From contig NZ_QWVT01000045.1 of assembly GCF_003570705.1 (NCBI RefSeq), positions 1 to 47,471 of the forward strand: DNA of 47,471 nt, read 5' to 3'. The DNA comes from Mesobacillus zeae (GTDB taxonomy: Bacteria; Bacillota; Bacilli; Bacillales; Cytobacillaceae). Both the position numbers and the translations under genes were made by a program. Position 1 is the stretch's first letter, and each line of letters opens with the position of its first letter. This document shows positions 16,171-25,644 of the stretch, piece by piece. The notes beneath the pieces are model-generated. The model worked only from the letters and a program-made list of their open reading frames with translations, searched no databases and was not told the DNA's origin.

Positions 16171-16699
16171 AAATAGCAAACGAATGATTCCCGATTTTTT
16201 TGACCACTGTGCGAGAGGAAATCCAGTTGCTTGTTGCCGTATCAGGATTATAAAAATAAAGCAGCTCGTCATCGTTTCCTTGACCTTCTTCCGTCAACGC
16301 CTCCTCAACCGCCTTCACAGATTCTTGATCAGCAGGCTTGTTAATGGAGCCGTTTTGAACAGGTTCAAAGGCATTCTTCTGATAAATGACACCTTGTATC
16401 GTATCGGGAAACTGTTCATTTTCAACCCGGTTCAGCACTACATTTGCAACTTCCACTTTGCCATCATAAGGCTCCCCTTTTGCCTCAGCATGGACAAGAC
16501 GGGCCAAAAGGACCCTTTCTTCTTCATCGATAAAACGGTTAGCGGTTGACTCGATTTCTTTCTGGCCGAGGCTGGTCTCCTTTAATTTCAAAGACTCATT
16601 CTTCTTTTCTGTTGCAGCCTTCAGGTGCGATGTTGTAAAAACTGTATATGAACCAATTATGAGGATAATGGAACTGATGAAAGAATATAACTTTTTCAT
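16169..16699 (-). CDS. SleB/CwlJ-like cell wall hydrolase
   Basis: 176 residues: a signal peptide or anchor (about 1-28), a charged linker, then a Hydrolase_2 domain from about residue 60. The catalytic pattern is [19 protein letters not shown] with the conserved Glu, followed by VANVVLNRV and FEPVQNGSI, and a closing [22 protein letters not shown]. This domain occurs in spore cortex-lytic enzymes SleB and CwlJ and in YkvT. The absence of an N-terminal peptidoglycan-binding domain argues against SleB itself. It supports a spore-forming host. GGAGG precedes the ATG. Confidence 0.87.
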   Translation of the reverse strand: MKKLYSFISSIILIIGSYTVFTTSHLKAATEKKNESLKLKETSLGQKEIESTANRFIDEEERVLLARLVHAEAKGEPYDGKVEVANVVLNRVENEQFPDTIQGVIYQKNAFEPVQNGSINKPADQESVKAVEEALTEEGQGNDDELLYFYNPDTATSNWISSRTVVKKIGNHSFAI

Positions 16700-16823
16700 T
16701 TGTAAAACCTCCTGTTAATTTTTTTAAGAATGAACAGGCCCTATACAACAAGGCTAACAGGTTTACAATGAAATCTCATTAGTGAATAACTGGGTTGGTT
16801 ACCAGCGACGAAATATAAGAAAA

Positions 16824-16876
16824 AATCCCCTGACAAGGAAGAAGTGAACAGGTCACTTCTTCCTTGTCAGGGGAAC
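16824..16876 (-). terminator. Terminator of the helicase operon with a perfect 21-bp stem
   Basis: Bases 16827-16847 are perfectly complementary to 16853-16873 around the five-base loop ACAGG. On the minus strand the stem is followed by ATTTTTTC. It lies 40 bp after the PLD-helicase stop. The length and perfection are unusual for a bacterial terminator. Confidence 0.9.
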
Positions 16877-16913
16877 GATGATTGTCCGGCTATTACAAAT
16901 GATCATTTTCTTT

Positions 16914-19340
16914 TTATGAATGCGTTTTTGCTTTCCTCTCAAAATGGTAATGCAATCGGTACTCGCAGATTTCTCGAGTCCAACCGCAGAGAGTTTCCCT
17001 GTTCTCAGGATGAATTTCCAGGTTAAGTTTAAAGATACCGTTATTAAATGTAACCAATCCATTTGAACTGCCACTCCATTTTGTCATCGGCATCCTAGCA
17101 ATTAGTTGCCCGACACCTTCCTCGGCATATTCCCACAGTTTCTTTGATGATTTATCAGAGAAATCAATTCGCTTTCGATACTCTGTTTCGGTAAGGTACT
17201 GGTGGAAAAACGGTGCCGCTTCCCTTGGGGTTATTGGTGCACTCCAATCGTTAATACCTCTGTTTAACATGGCAAGAAGCACAACCATTTTATAACTTTT
17301 TGCCATACTGGTTTTTTCTGCTTCTTCAAGCCAGTCATGATACCGCATGTATACTTCCTGTTCATAAGTAGACAGTTCATCCGCCCACTCCAGAAAACCA
17401 ATATACGATTTGAATTCCTGCCGATAATGTACCGAATCCGAACCACCCTTCAAATGAAGTTCAAGGTATGTAGGTCTTTGGCCAATTTCTTGTTTCAGCT
17501 GCATATAGTCTTCATATAGCTTATCCCGACGAGGCTGTCTTTTCCTGGCCATCTCTTTCAAAAGATCGATGACCTTTATATCCAGGTTCAATTCACAGGT
17601 TTGCGGAACTGTCGGTTCAACGATTTGGCCATTTCTCGACCGATTATTCGCGCTATCAAACAGACTCAGTTTAATATCTGCATTGCGGTAATTTCCTATC
17701 AAATCGATGATTATGCAATACTCTTTTCCTGGGTACAAACGAAGGCCACGGCCTATCTGTTGTGTGAATACAGTCAGCGATTCTGTCGGACGGACGAATA
17801 GAAGAGTATCGACAGGAGGAATATCTACACCTTCATTGAACAGATCCACTGTAAAAATGACATCAAGTTTCCCTTTTTCAAGCATGGCAATTGCATTGCC
17901 TCTGACCACGCCTTTTTGCCTTGAATGAAGGCTGACAGTATTAAAACCTTTACTGTTAAAATAATTTGATAGAAAATCCGCCTGTCTTACTGAGGAACAG
18001 AAACCAATTGTTCTCGTTTGCTTTTTCTCTTTCCAGGCGTTCAGAATATTCTCCGCCATTCCTTCTCGCAGCTGCACTTGGAGTAGCTGCTCTTCATCAT
18101 ACCTCGTACCTAGCCAACTGATTTGGCTGTAATCCGTGTCATCATATACGCCATAATATTTGAATGGAGAGAGCCAGCGGTTTTCTATTGCCTTAAGGAA
18201 GTCAAGACGGAAGGCGACGTTTCCGTCGCAAATAGCGTAAACATCCTTATTGTCATTTCGATCAGGAGTAGCGGTAATCCCAAGCAGAAATTTAGGCGAA
18301 AAATATTCCAGCACGCGTTGATATGTATTGGCTGCTGCATGATGGAACTCGTCTATTACAATCAGGTCAAATTCATCAGGAGAAAATCTTTCAATATGGG
18401 TATTGATACTGAGAGTGTAAATCGAAGCGAAAATAACATCTGCTTCTCCCTCTTTGATACGGCCGTTATAGATACCAAAATTTCTATCAGGCATAATTCT
18501 TTGAAAAGACGCTTTTGCCTGATAAAGGATTTCTTCACGATGCGCGATAAAAAGTACATTATTAAAGTTTTGCGCAAAAAATCCTGCAAGATAAGTCTTG
18601 CCGAGACCCGTTGCCATGACAACGAGTGCTTTGCTGTACTCTTCTTCCAGTGTCTTGTTCAGTTCTTCCAATGCATCTATTTGAGCAAACCGTGGTATGA
18701 TTTTTCCATACTCAGCCTGTTCATCATGAACAAGATCGACCTGTGCCGGAATTTCTTCCTCAGCCGGCAGCATCATCTCAATCTCCTCTGCTTCGGTCCA
18801 TTCTTTTGCCAAATTAGGATTGGATTCATGAACTTGGTCGTAGACCGTACGATATGCTTTAAGTGTTTCACTGTTCAGCTCAATTGTTTGATCAGCAAGA
18901 AAAAGCTTAAGAAACTCCGACAATGCCTTATTGAACAATTCTTTCTCGTCACTCACTGCAATATTCCATTCAACACCAGTATTTAGCGCGGATCTAGATA
19001 GATTGGACGAGCCTATAAACAGGCACTCTTCGTTCTCTCCAGAAAAAAGATAGGCCTTTGGGTGAAAAGAAACCCCGTTGCTTCGCCAAAGCCTGATTTG
19101 AATGCGATTGTCAATCTTCAGAAGCTCTTGGAGTGCGTCAGGCTGGGTGACATACAAATAATCACCGGTACAAACCTTAATATCCGCACCCCTGTCAGCT
19201 GCCTTCTTCAGTCCCTCTTTTAGAAAATCCACCCCTGACTTCATAACAAATGAAGTCAAAATGCAAATCGTCGCCGCCGACTCCATGCGTTGCAAAAGCT
19301 GGCGACCCAATCCGCTTGTAACCAAATCAATCTTACTCAT
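16914..19340 (-). CDS. PLD-nuclease/SF2 helicase fusion protein
   Basis: 808 residues from the ATG at 19340, preceded by GAGG; a TTG at 19352 is less likely. Residues about 1-180 are a phospholipase D-like domain with FHPKAYLF and GSSNLSRSALNTG. From about 225 comes an SF2 helicase: MATGLGKTYLAG (Walker A), VIDEFHHAAA (motif II), GITATPDR (III), and QQIGRGLRLYPG (VI). The C-terminal 200 residues are of unknown fold, with repeated aromatic-rich segments. Such fusions are typical of defence or DNA-repair islands; single-domain PLD enzymes act as dimeric nucleases. It overlaps the MazG-like gene by 8 nt (ATGAGTAA), so the two are coupled. It is related in its PLD and helicase parts to the 22.4-25.6 kb protein. 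Confidence 0.87.
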   Translation of the reverse strand: MSKIDLVTSGLGRQLLQRMESAATICILTSFVMKSGVDFLKEGLKKAADRGADIKVCTGDYLYVTQPDALQELLKIDNRIQIRLWRSNGVSFHPKAYLFSGENEECLFIGSSNLSRSALNTGVEWNIAVSDEKELFNKALSEFLKLFLADQTIELNSETLKAYRTVYDQVHESNPNLAKEWTEAEEIEMMLPAEEEIPAQVDLVHDEQAEYGKIIPRFAQIDALEELNKTLEEEYSKALVVMATGLGKTYLAGFFAQNFNNVLFIAHREEILYQAKASFQRIMPDRNFGIYNGRIKEGEADVIFASIYTLSINTHIERFSPDEFDLIVIDEFHHAAANTYQRVLEYFSPKFLLGITATPDRNDNKDVYAICDGNVAFRLDFLKAIENRWLSPFKYYGVYDDTDYSQISWLGTRYDEEQLLQVQLREGMAENILNAWKEKKQTRTIGFCSSVRQADFLSNYFNSKGFNTVSLHSRQKGVVRGNAIAMLEKGKLDVIFTVDLFNEGVDIPPVDTLLFVRPTESLTVFTQQIGRGLRLYPGKEYCIIIDLIGNYRNADIKLSLFDSANNRSRNGQIVEPTVPQTCELNLDIKVIDLLKEMARKRQPRRDKLYEDYMQLKQEIGQRPTYLELHLKGGSDSVHYRQEFKSYIGFLEWADELSTYEQEVYMRYHDWLEEAEKTSMAKSYKMVVLLAMLNRGINDWSAPITPREAAPFFHQYLTETEYRKRIDFSDKSSKKLWEYAEEGVGQLIARMPMTKWSGSSNGLVTFNNGIFKLNLEIHPENRETLCGWTREICEYRLHYHFERKAKTHS

Positions 19341-19659
19341 CTTCAACCTCAATCAAAAATATCTTTTCCTTAAAGCCCCCACGCTTTGCAGCCTTCATCT
19401 TCCGAACTTCTTCTACTTCATCAATCGATGACCCATGATACTCAGCAAGTGCATGCACAATCTCCAAAAGATCCGCAAGCTCCTCCACAGCGTCTTCCTT
19501 CGTCTCAGTCTCAACATATTCATTTAACTCTTCAAACGCTTTCTTCCTAAGCTCCACAATGTATTCCTCATTGTTTAATACACTCGTAGAAAAACGTTTC
19601 CCAGTTTTTTCAATCACTTCAGGGATTTTGTCACGAACTAGTTTGTTGTATGTTGGCAT
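19333..19659 (-). CDS. MazG/HisE-like nucleoside triphosphate pyrophosphohydrolase
   Basis: 108 residues from the second in-frame ATG (MPTYNKLVRDKIPEVI), the typical family N-terminus; an ATG 12 bases upstream sits directly on the GGAG. The all-helical fold is marked by KKAFEELNEYVE and EDAVEELADLLEIVHAL, whose acidic residues would bind magnesium. Family knowledge: hydrolyses (d)NTPs or phosphoribosyl-ATP-like substrates to monophosphate and pyrophosphate. Here it is not in a histidine operon but overlaps a PLD-helicase gene, suggesting a nucleotide-pool role tied to that helicase. Its promoter probably lies in the short gap before 19.7 kb. Confidence 0.83.
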   Translation of the reverse strand: MPTYNKLVRDKIPEVIEKTGKRFSTSVLNNEEYIVELRKKAFEELNEYVETETKEDAVEELADLLEIVHALAEYHGSSIDEVEEVRKMKAAKRGGFKEKIFLIEVEDE

Positions 19660-19718
19660 ATTTATCTTCATCTCCGTTAAAATACATTGTAAGTTTGTTT
19701 TGTTATTTCAATGATATA

Positions 19719-22315
19719 CTAGGTGTTTTTATAAAAATTTCTTTTTTTTCTATTGCAGTCTTTATGTGTAGCTTGGAGGTTTAAAAATGTATCGCGCCCT
19801 CCGACTGACAAAGGTTTGATGTGATCTATTTCAATATCGTCACCATTGAATAATAGACCATTACATAATGGGCAAAGATTTTCCTGTTTTTTTATTAATT
19901 TATTTCTTTCTTCATGTGTAAGTATAAGTTTTCGATTTTGAATTTCGTATTTACTCCATATTCCATCTAATTTAATATAAAAATTATCTGTTCCGTTTTG
20001 GGCTCCTTCTCTTCCTCCAGTGTTAATGTCATCTTGGATATCTCTAATATAATTAAAAATATCAGATATTCTTAGTTTGAGTTCAACTCTATTTTGTTTT
20101 ACCATTTCATAATTTATTTTATGAAGTATAAACCATAGCACATAAAAATTCTGTAAAGTTCGCCTAGCTTTATTACCTTTTGGATGGTAAAGATTATCTA
20201 GTTCTATTTTTAAGAAACTTGTTATATCATCAGTATCCTTATCAATTAGGAGAGTTTTAACTTTTCTTATAAAAGTTTCAACTCCTTTAATACTTTTGAT
20301 GAAATCCTCTTTTAAATGGTTATCTAAGGAAACGGAATTTAGTAATTTTGTTATATCTCCTTTATCCTTTATTCTAGAATTAATTTTATTTCCAATCCTA
20401 TAAATATCCAAATAGTCAGTGATAATAGTGTCTTTTTTTCTATTTTTGTACTCTAAGTAAGCTAAGGTTGTGTATAGCTCCTCATTATTCATTCTATTAT
20501 TATTGAATCTAACATGGAACCATTGACTATGCTTCATAGTATTCTCTTTAATAATACTTATCACATCTTTATCTACATATGAATTCCACATCTCAAATGT
20601 ATTTTCTCTAATTGGATACGGTTTATTATTTAACCTAATAAATAAGTCAATAGGATCGAAATTCGGGTTTATTCTCTCGTCAATATTAACAACAGAAAGG
20701 TTAAAATCATAAATTTTTTCTCTTAGTTCTTCCGGTAAATCATCAAATTTCTTCCCGTTTAAATTACCGAGTATTGTAAGTTTATTTAACAGAAACTTAT
20801 CTTTTTCTGATTTAATTTTTTCACCTTCCTCATTATTAAATGGTTCGCCTATAAAACCGAGTATTGAGAGTAATCTTTGTTGTCCATCAACAACCTCTGA
20901 AATTCCATCATTTCTTTTATATACAAATATAGGGGGGAGCTTAACACCAAGTAGTATACTTTCTATAATAGCAGAGGACTTCATCTTATTAATAGCCTCC
21001 CCCCTTTGATAGGAAGGTCTTAATAAAAACCTTCCTCGCATCATTTGTCTACATATATCTTCGATAGTAGTTGTCGATGCATCTGGTTTATTTAACCTTA
21101 GTGATTCAAATTGATGGATCTTGTTAGTGTTGTTTATATCCACGTTTAACTCTTCTAATTTTGCTTTGAATCTTCCCTTATTATTTAGATATAAATCAAA
21201 GTTGATACCAAACTCATCTTCAAATAATCCCGCTGTAAAATTATATCTCCCAATAAATTCCTTATAAAAATGACTCTGCTCAATTCTATATTTATCAATA
21301 TTAGAAGAGATTTTACTTATCAATTTGGCCCTAATTTTTGAGTCATCAAAAAAATCAAGATTTTTATTCTCCACTTCAAGGATAGAAATCATCCAATAAA
21401 GGCACTCATAAACCAGACGATTAGTAGGCTTTTTTTCTTCATCAAATTGAAACCTAAACTCATTAAGAACCTCAATTTTTGATACAAAATCAGCATAAAA
21501 TATATCCAGATCATTGATATTATTTGATATATTTTCAAATATTTTACTGATTATTTCTTTTCTTCCTTTTAATCTAGCATAATAGTTTATAGGAATATGA
21601 TGTATAACTAATAGAAACCTTATTTTTTCCATTACTTTTTCTATTGTAATAGCTTTATCCATTAGTTCAATTTCTCTCTCTTGAAAAAACAACTCCAATA
21701 AACTTTTATAGAAACTCCTATTTTTTTTTAAACTTTTCTTAAAATATGCATTTGTTTCATTATGGGTATATCTAGCATTTTCAATTTCCGCACTCTTTAA
21801 AGGCGTTATCCCTGAATTGTATCTTCTAAATATTTCTTTTTTTATTAAATCTTCTTTCCGCTCATCCAACCTAGGTTCATTCACAATACCAAATTCAATA
21901 ATTCTTAGCTTTGTGTCCCAGAAAATATCCTGAATTTCTATTGGAAAATCGTTAAAACTCTTCTTTTTAAAATCTTTAAGAACTGTTAGACCACTATTTG
22001 TTAATGCAAAAAAACCTTCTATAAACCGTTTTATAGTTTCAAATCTCTATCTCCCATCAATTACTTCGATTTGTTTACCCGTGTTAAAAAAAACAAGTGG
22101 AGGTATTTCTGTGCCTAACAATATACTTTCTATAAAGTAAGAAGCTTTATCAGCATCCCAAACATAATTTCTTTGATAGTAAGGATCATACACTGTATTT
22201 TTTTTCTTCTTGCATTTGCAAATAAAGTTTCAATGGACATGACTTTAGATTCAATTGTTAGGTGGGATTTGAATATTTCTTGAATTTCAACATCCTTCAG
22301 AAAAATATCATTCAT
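19719..22315 (-). pseudogene. Double-DUF262 HNH endonuclease gene (GmrSD-like), interrupted
   Basis: The intact 3' frame (721 codons from 21884) holds a DUF262 domain with LPPIFVYK and VVDGQQRLLSILGF, and a C-terminal HNH nuclease with CPLCNG, EIDHIKPLSVGG and HKDCNRKKR. Upstream, the same gene continues: a start MNDIFLKD at 22315 behind AGGAGA, a -1 shift in an A8 tract near 22198-22205, and a second DUF262 domain (YQRNYVW, ESILLGTEIPPLVFF) whose catalytic motif reads VIDGR-stop-RFET, with TAG where CAG is expected. Restored, it would be about 865 residues. DUF262-HNH proteins act in modification-dependent restriction (GmrSD, BrxU). It is visibly more AT-rich than its neighbours, a sign of transfer. 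A shorter product starting downstream could still be made. Confidence 0.82.
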
Positions 22316-22435
22316 TTTTTCTTCTCCTATCATTCGGGTATATTTTACTGATTTCTACAAAACACCCATTTCTCCTGCCTAATTTTGTTATATATTGAAA
22401 TTAATTATTTTGAAAAACAAATCTTTTTTTATGCT

Positions 22436-25400
22436 TTACAATATATTCTTATTCGCCCCAGCTACCAACCCTGCCGGCATTTCCTCTTTTAGTTTCCAAA
22501 TAAAGCTCATTGGCTTCGCACCGTTATTGCTGATGTATTCTGCTGTTCCTAGAAATATAAAGGGGGCTGTGTGGCCGTTTTGTTGCCTGTATTCTCGTAC
22601 GAACAGGGCGATTTTATGATGATTCTTTTTATGGTGTATATACCTTTGGGCAGTTGGGCTGATTTCTGATACTCTGCTTTGTGTTTGCCAGTGAAAAAGT
22701 TTTTCGTTGATTGCATAGTCTTCATAGAGCGTTGAAGGTGAAAAGTCTTTTTCTGATTTATTTAATGTGATAAAGAAGATATCTAGATCCTTCTCCGGGA
22801 AGTATTTCACTCCTTCTCGAAAGGCTGGTGTTTGATCCTCGTTATAATACCCCATTGCTGCTAAGACTTGTGTCGTTGAGTAGCTGCAGTGAACTTTTAA
22901 CGGACAAGGGAAGGAGAAGTCATTTCTTATTTCCATTGTTTCGATAGATTGATATTGAAAGCGAAGGATATCTAGCATTTCATTTTTAAACTGTGGGTTG
23001 TTAAAGATTTTTTGTATTCCACTTTCAATGGACTCAAGTCCTTCTTTTTCTGGGTACTGCTGATAAAAAGAGTAATAAAGTATATGAAGCATCAATTTTT
23101 CTTCTTCGTTCTTTATGATTCCTTCCTCGATATAGCGAATCAAAAACATCAGCAAAGTGCTTGAATTAAGAAAAAATAAGTTTTGAAGCCGTTTGGTAAC
23201 GAAATCTTCAAGTTCCCAGTGCAAGGCTTCCCTTAAACCTGCTTCAACCTCCATTCGAGTAAAGCTTCGATTGCGGTTTTTTCCGTAAAAGTCGTACAGG
23301 GAGAGGTCATAATGGTGCAGAAAGTTTCTCAATGTCAGATCCAGGCCAGTATCTTGGCTAAAGTACTTCATCTTGGCAACAAGATTGCTTCGTGTATAGC
23401 TGCTTGTTTTAATATTCCGTAAAATATATTCTTTAGCCTGTTTTTCTAATTGAATAAAGCTTCCCTTCGGAAGGTTGAAGAAGCCATTTTCCATATAGTA
23501 TTGGACCGAATGTTTTGTTTTTCCAATCAGTGCCCGGAATTTATCTTCAAAATTATAATTCTTATGTGCTTGTCCAACAAAGTCTAAAACAGTGAGGCAG
23601 TCTTTATCTTCTGCAAGGCGCAAACCTCTCCCTAATTGTTGAAGGAAGACAGTTAAGCTTTCTGTTGGTCTTAAAAAAAGAATCGTATTTACTTCTGGAA
23701 TATCAATACCTTCATTATATAAATCCACAACGAAAATGAACTTTAATTCACCATTGACAAGCTTTCCCTGCGCCTCTCTTCTTACCTTGGTATCAACATT
23801 TCCATAAAGAGCAACGGATGGAATGCTGGCTTCGTTGAAGTAATCAGCCATATATTTTGCATGATCGATAGACACACAGAAACCGAGTCCTTTTACCTCC
23901 TCTATATCCGTTACATACTTATACAGACTGTTAATGATTTGAGTACTCCGTCTCGTATTGGCAGTATAGACGTTTGCTAACTCACGAACTTCATAACCTT
24001 TCCTTCCCCACTTTAATTTTGATAAATCAACAGTGTCACTCACACAAAAGTATTGGAAAGGACTGAGCAACTTGCGATTAATTGCTTCAGTTAAACGCAT
24101 TTCAGCAGAAATTGTATCTTCAAAAAAGGTCAAAACATCTTTACCATCCATTCGTTCAGGTGTCGCTGTTAAACCAAGAAGAATTTTGGGATCATAATGG
24201 CTTAACAGCTTTTGATAAGAGTCTGCTGCCGCATGATGGAATTCGTCTACAATGATGAAATCGTAATAATCCGCTGTTGTAAATTTATATAATTCCCTGC
24301 TGTTATAGCTCTGTATGCTGACGAATAAATGATCGAGTGATTCTGGCTGATTTGTCCCTACAAGGAGGTCACCAAAGTTCGGGTCCTTTAAAATAACTCG
24401 AAATGTATCTAAGCTTTGCTTTAAAATTTCCTCTCTATGTGCCACAAATAGCAGCTTGGCTGAATTTTTATTATCTTTTTTAAATCGCTTGTAATCAAAG
24501 GCGGAAATGACAGTCTTCCCAACACCTGTTGCCGCAACAAGCAGGTTTTTCTTTCTACCAAAAACTTCTCTTTCTACCTGAAGTTTTTCAAGAATTTCTT
24601 TTTGATAATGAAAGGGCTGAATATCAAAATGAACAGATAAAGCATTTTGATTCTGCTCTTTTTTGTTAGACAAAGCGATCTTTAACTGTTCCCGATCGGA
24701 ACGTTCGTTGTGATCAAAGCCTTTAAATTCACTATCGTTCCAATAGCTTTCAAATGTGGCCTCAAATTTACGAATTATATCAAACGAATCCTTTTCAGTC
24801 ACTTTCATATTCCACTCAAGCCCTGCGGTTAAGGCGGGATTAGAAAGATTCGATGAACCAATATAAGCCGTACTAAAGCCTGTGTCTCTTTTAAATAAAT
24901 AGGCTTTTGCATGAAGACGTGTCCGCTCTACGTCATAGGAAACTTTGATTTCCGTATTCGGCAGCTTGCTCAATTCTTCAATTGCCTTATAATCGGTTGC
25001 CTCCATATAAGAGGTAGTAATCACTCTAAGTTTGTTTCCAGGCGCTGCTGTAAAGCTCTTTAACTCCTCAATAAGGCAGCGCAAGCCACTCCATTTAATA
25101 AACGAGACAAGCATATCCACAGAATTCGCTGTTAAGATTTCCTTCTTTAACTCACCAAGCATATTGGGCTCATAATTTGAACCAGTAAACAAAGAGCTTT
25201 GTGAAAGAGGAGTGATTGGTCGGATCACTTCCCCTTTACGAAAACTTTTTACCGAATTCATTTTTGAATAAATAGAGGTTAGAATTTCTCCTTCCTCTTC
25301 AATCTTTAATTTCTCAAATTCTTCCTCATCCAACCGCTCTCCTAGAACAGTAATAATTTCGTTACATGTCTGAATCTGGTCAAGCAATGCCTGCTTACCG

Positions 25401-25588
25401 TCGCTCTGATTATCGCGAACGAACTTTAAAGCTCTTCTTGTTACAGTGTTTATGTATGATGAAAGTAGTTTCCTAGCCTCTTCAATATCTAGTTGTTCCT
25501 TGCCAATCTCATAATGCTCTATATCCAGCGTTTCTAACTCTGATTTTATATGCTGGTTAATAATCTCCTCGTAGATGCCTTCTTTCAT
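22436..25588 (-). CDS. PLD-SF2 helicase-DUF3427 protein
   Basis: 1050 residues. A helical N-terminus (1-130) precedes a PLD-like domain (RLHAKAYLFKRD, then GSSNLSNPALTAGLEWN), an SF2 helicase with VAATGVGKTVISAF, IIVDEFHHAAADS, LGLTATPERMDG and QQLGRGLRLAED, and a C-terminal DUF3427 region ending FIFLGTAEYIS and PMSFIWKL. This architecture is widespread in Firmicutes as a stand-alone or island-borne gene and is suspected to act in defence or repair. GGGAG lies 9 bases before the ATG. The DUF1643 gene lies 56 bp upstream and the broken DUF262-HNH gene 120 bp downstream, all on one strand, so co-transcription is likely. Confidence 0.9.
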   Translation of the reverse strand: MKEGIYEEIINQHIKSELETLDIEHYEIGKEQLDIEEARKLLSSYINTVTRRALKFVRDNQSDGKQALLDQIQTCNEIITVLGERLDEEEFEKLKIEEEGEILTSIYSKMNSVKSFRKGEVIRPITPLSQSSLFTGSNYEPNMLGELKKEILTANSVDMLVSFIKWSGLRCLIEELKSFTAAPGNKLRVITTSYMEATDYKAIEELSKLPNTEIKVSYDVERTRLHAKAYLFKRDTGFSTAYIGSSNLSNPALTAGLEWNMKVTEKDSFDIIRKFEATFESYWNDSEFKGFDHNERSDREQLKIALSNKKEQNQNALSVHFDIQPFHYQKEILEKLQVEREVFGRKKNLLVAATGVGKTVISAFDYKRFKKDNKNSAKLLFVAHREEILKQSLDTFRVILKDPNFGDLLVGTNQPESLDHLFVSIQSYNSRELYKFTTADYYDFIIVDEFHHAAADSYQKLLSHYDPKILLGLTATPERMDGKDVLTFFEDTISAEMRLTEAINRKLLSPFQYFCVSDTVDLSKLKWGRKGYEVRELANVYTANTRRSTQIINSLYKYVTDIEEVKGLGFCVSIDHAKYMADYFNEASIPSVALYGNVDTKVRREAQGKLVNGELKFIFVVDLYNEGIDIPEVNTILFLRPTESLTVFLQQLGRGLRLAEDKDCLTVLDFVGQAHKNYNFEDKFRALIGKTKHSVQYYMENGFFNLPKGSFIQLEKQAKEYILRNIKTSSYTRSNLVAKMKYFSQDTGLDLTLRNFLHHYDLSLYDFYGKNRNRSFTRMEVEAGLREALHWELEDFVTKRLQNLFFLNSSTLLMFLIRYIEEGIIKNEEEKLMLHILYYSFYQQYPEKEGLESIESGIQKIFNNPQFKNEMLDILRFQYQSIETMEIRNDFSFPCPLKVHCSYSTTQVLAAMGYYNEDQTPAFREGVKYFPEKDLDIFFITLNKSEKDFSPSTLYEDYAINEKLFHWQTQSRVSEISPTAQRYIHHKKNHHKIALFVREYRQQNGHTAPFIFLGTAEYISNNGAKPMSFIWKLKEEMPAGLVAGANKNIL

Positions 25589-25644
25589 ATCCGGCTTCTC
25601 CCACTCATTTATTATTTTTAAGACTGGTGCCTTTTTTATTCACT

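Noticed and set aside
18123-18986. 287-residue plus-strand frame
   Set aside because: It is antisense to the helicase core with conserved SF2 motifs on the other strand, and has no ribosome binding site.
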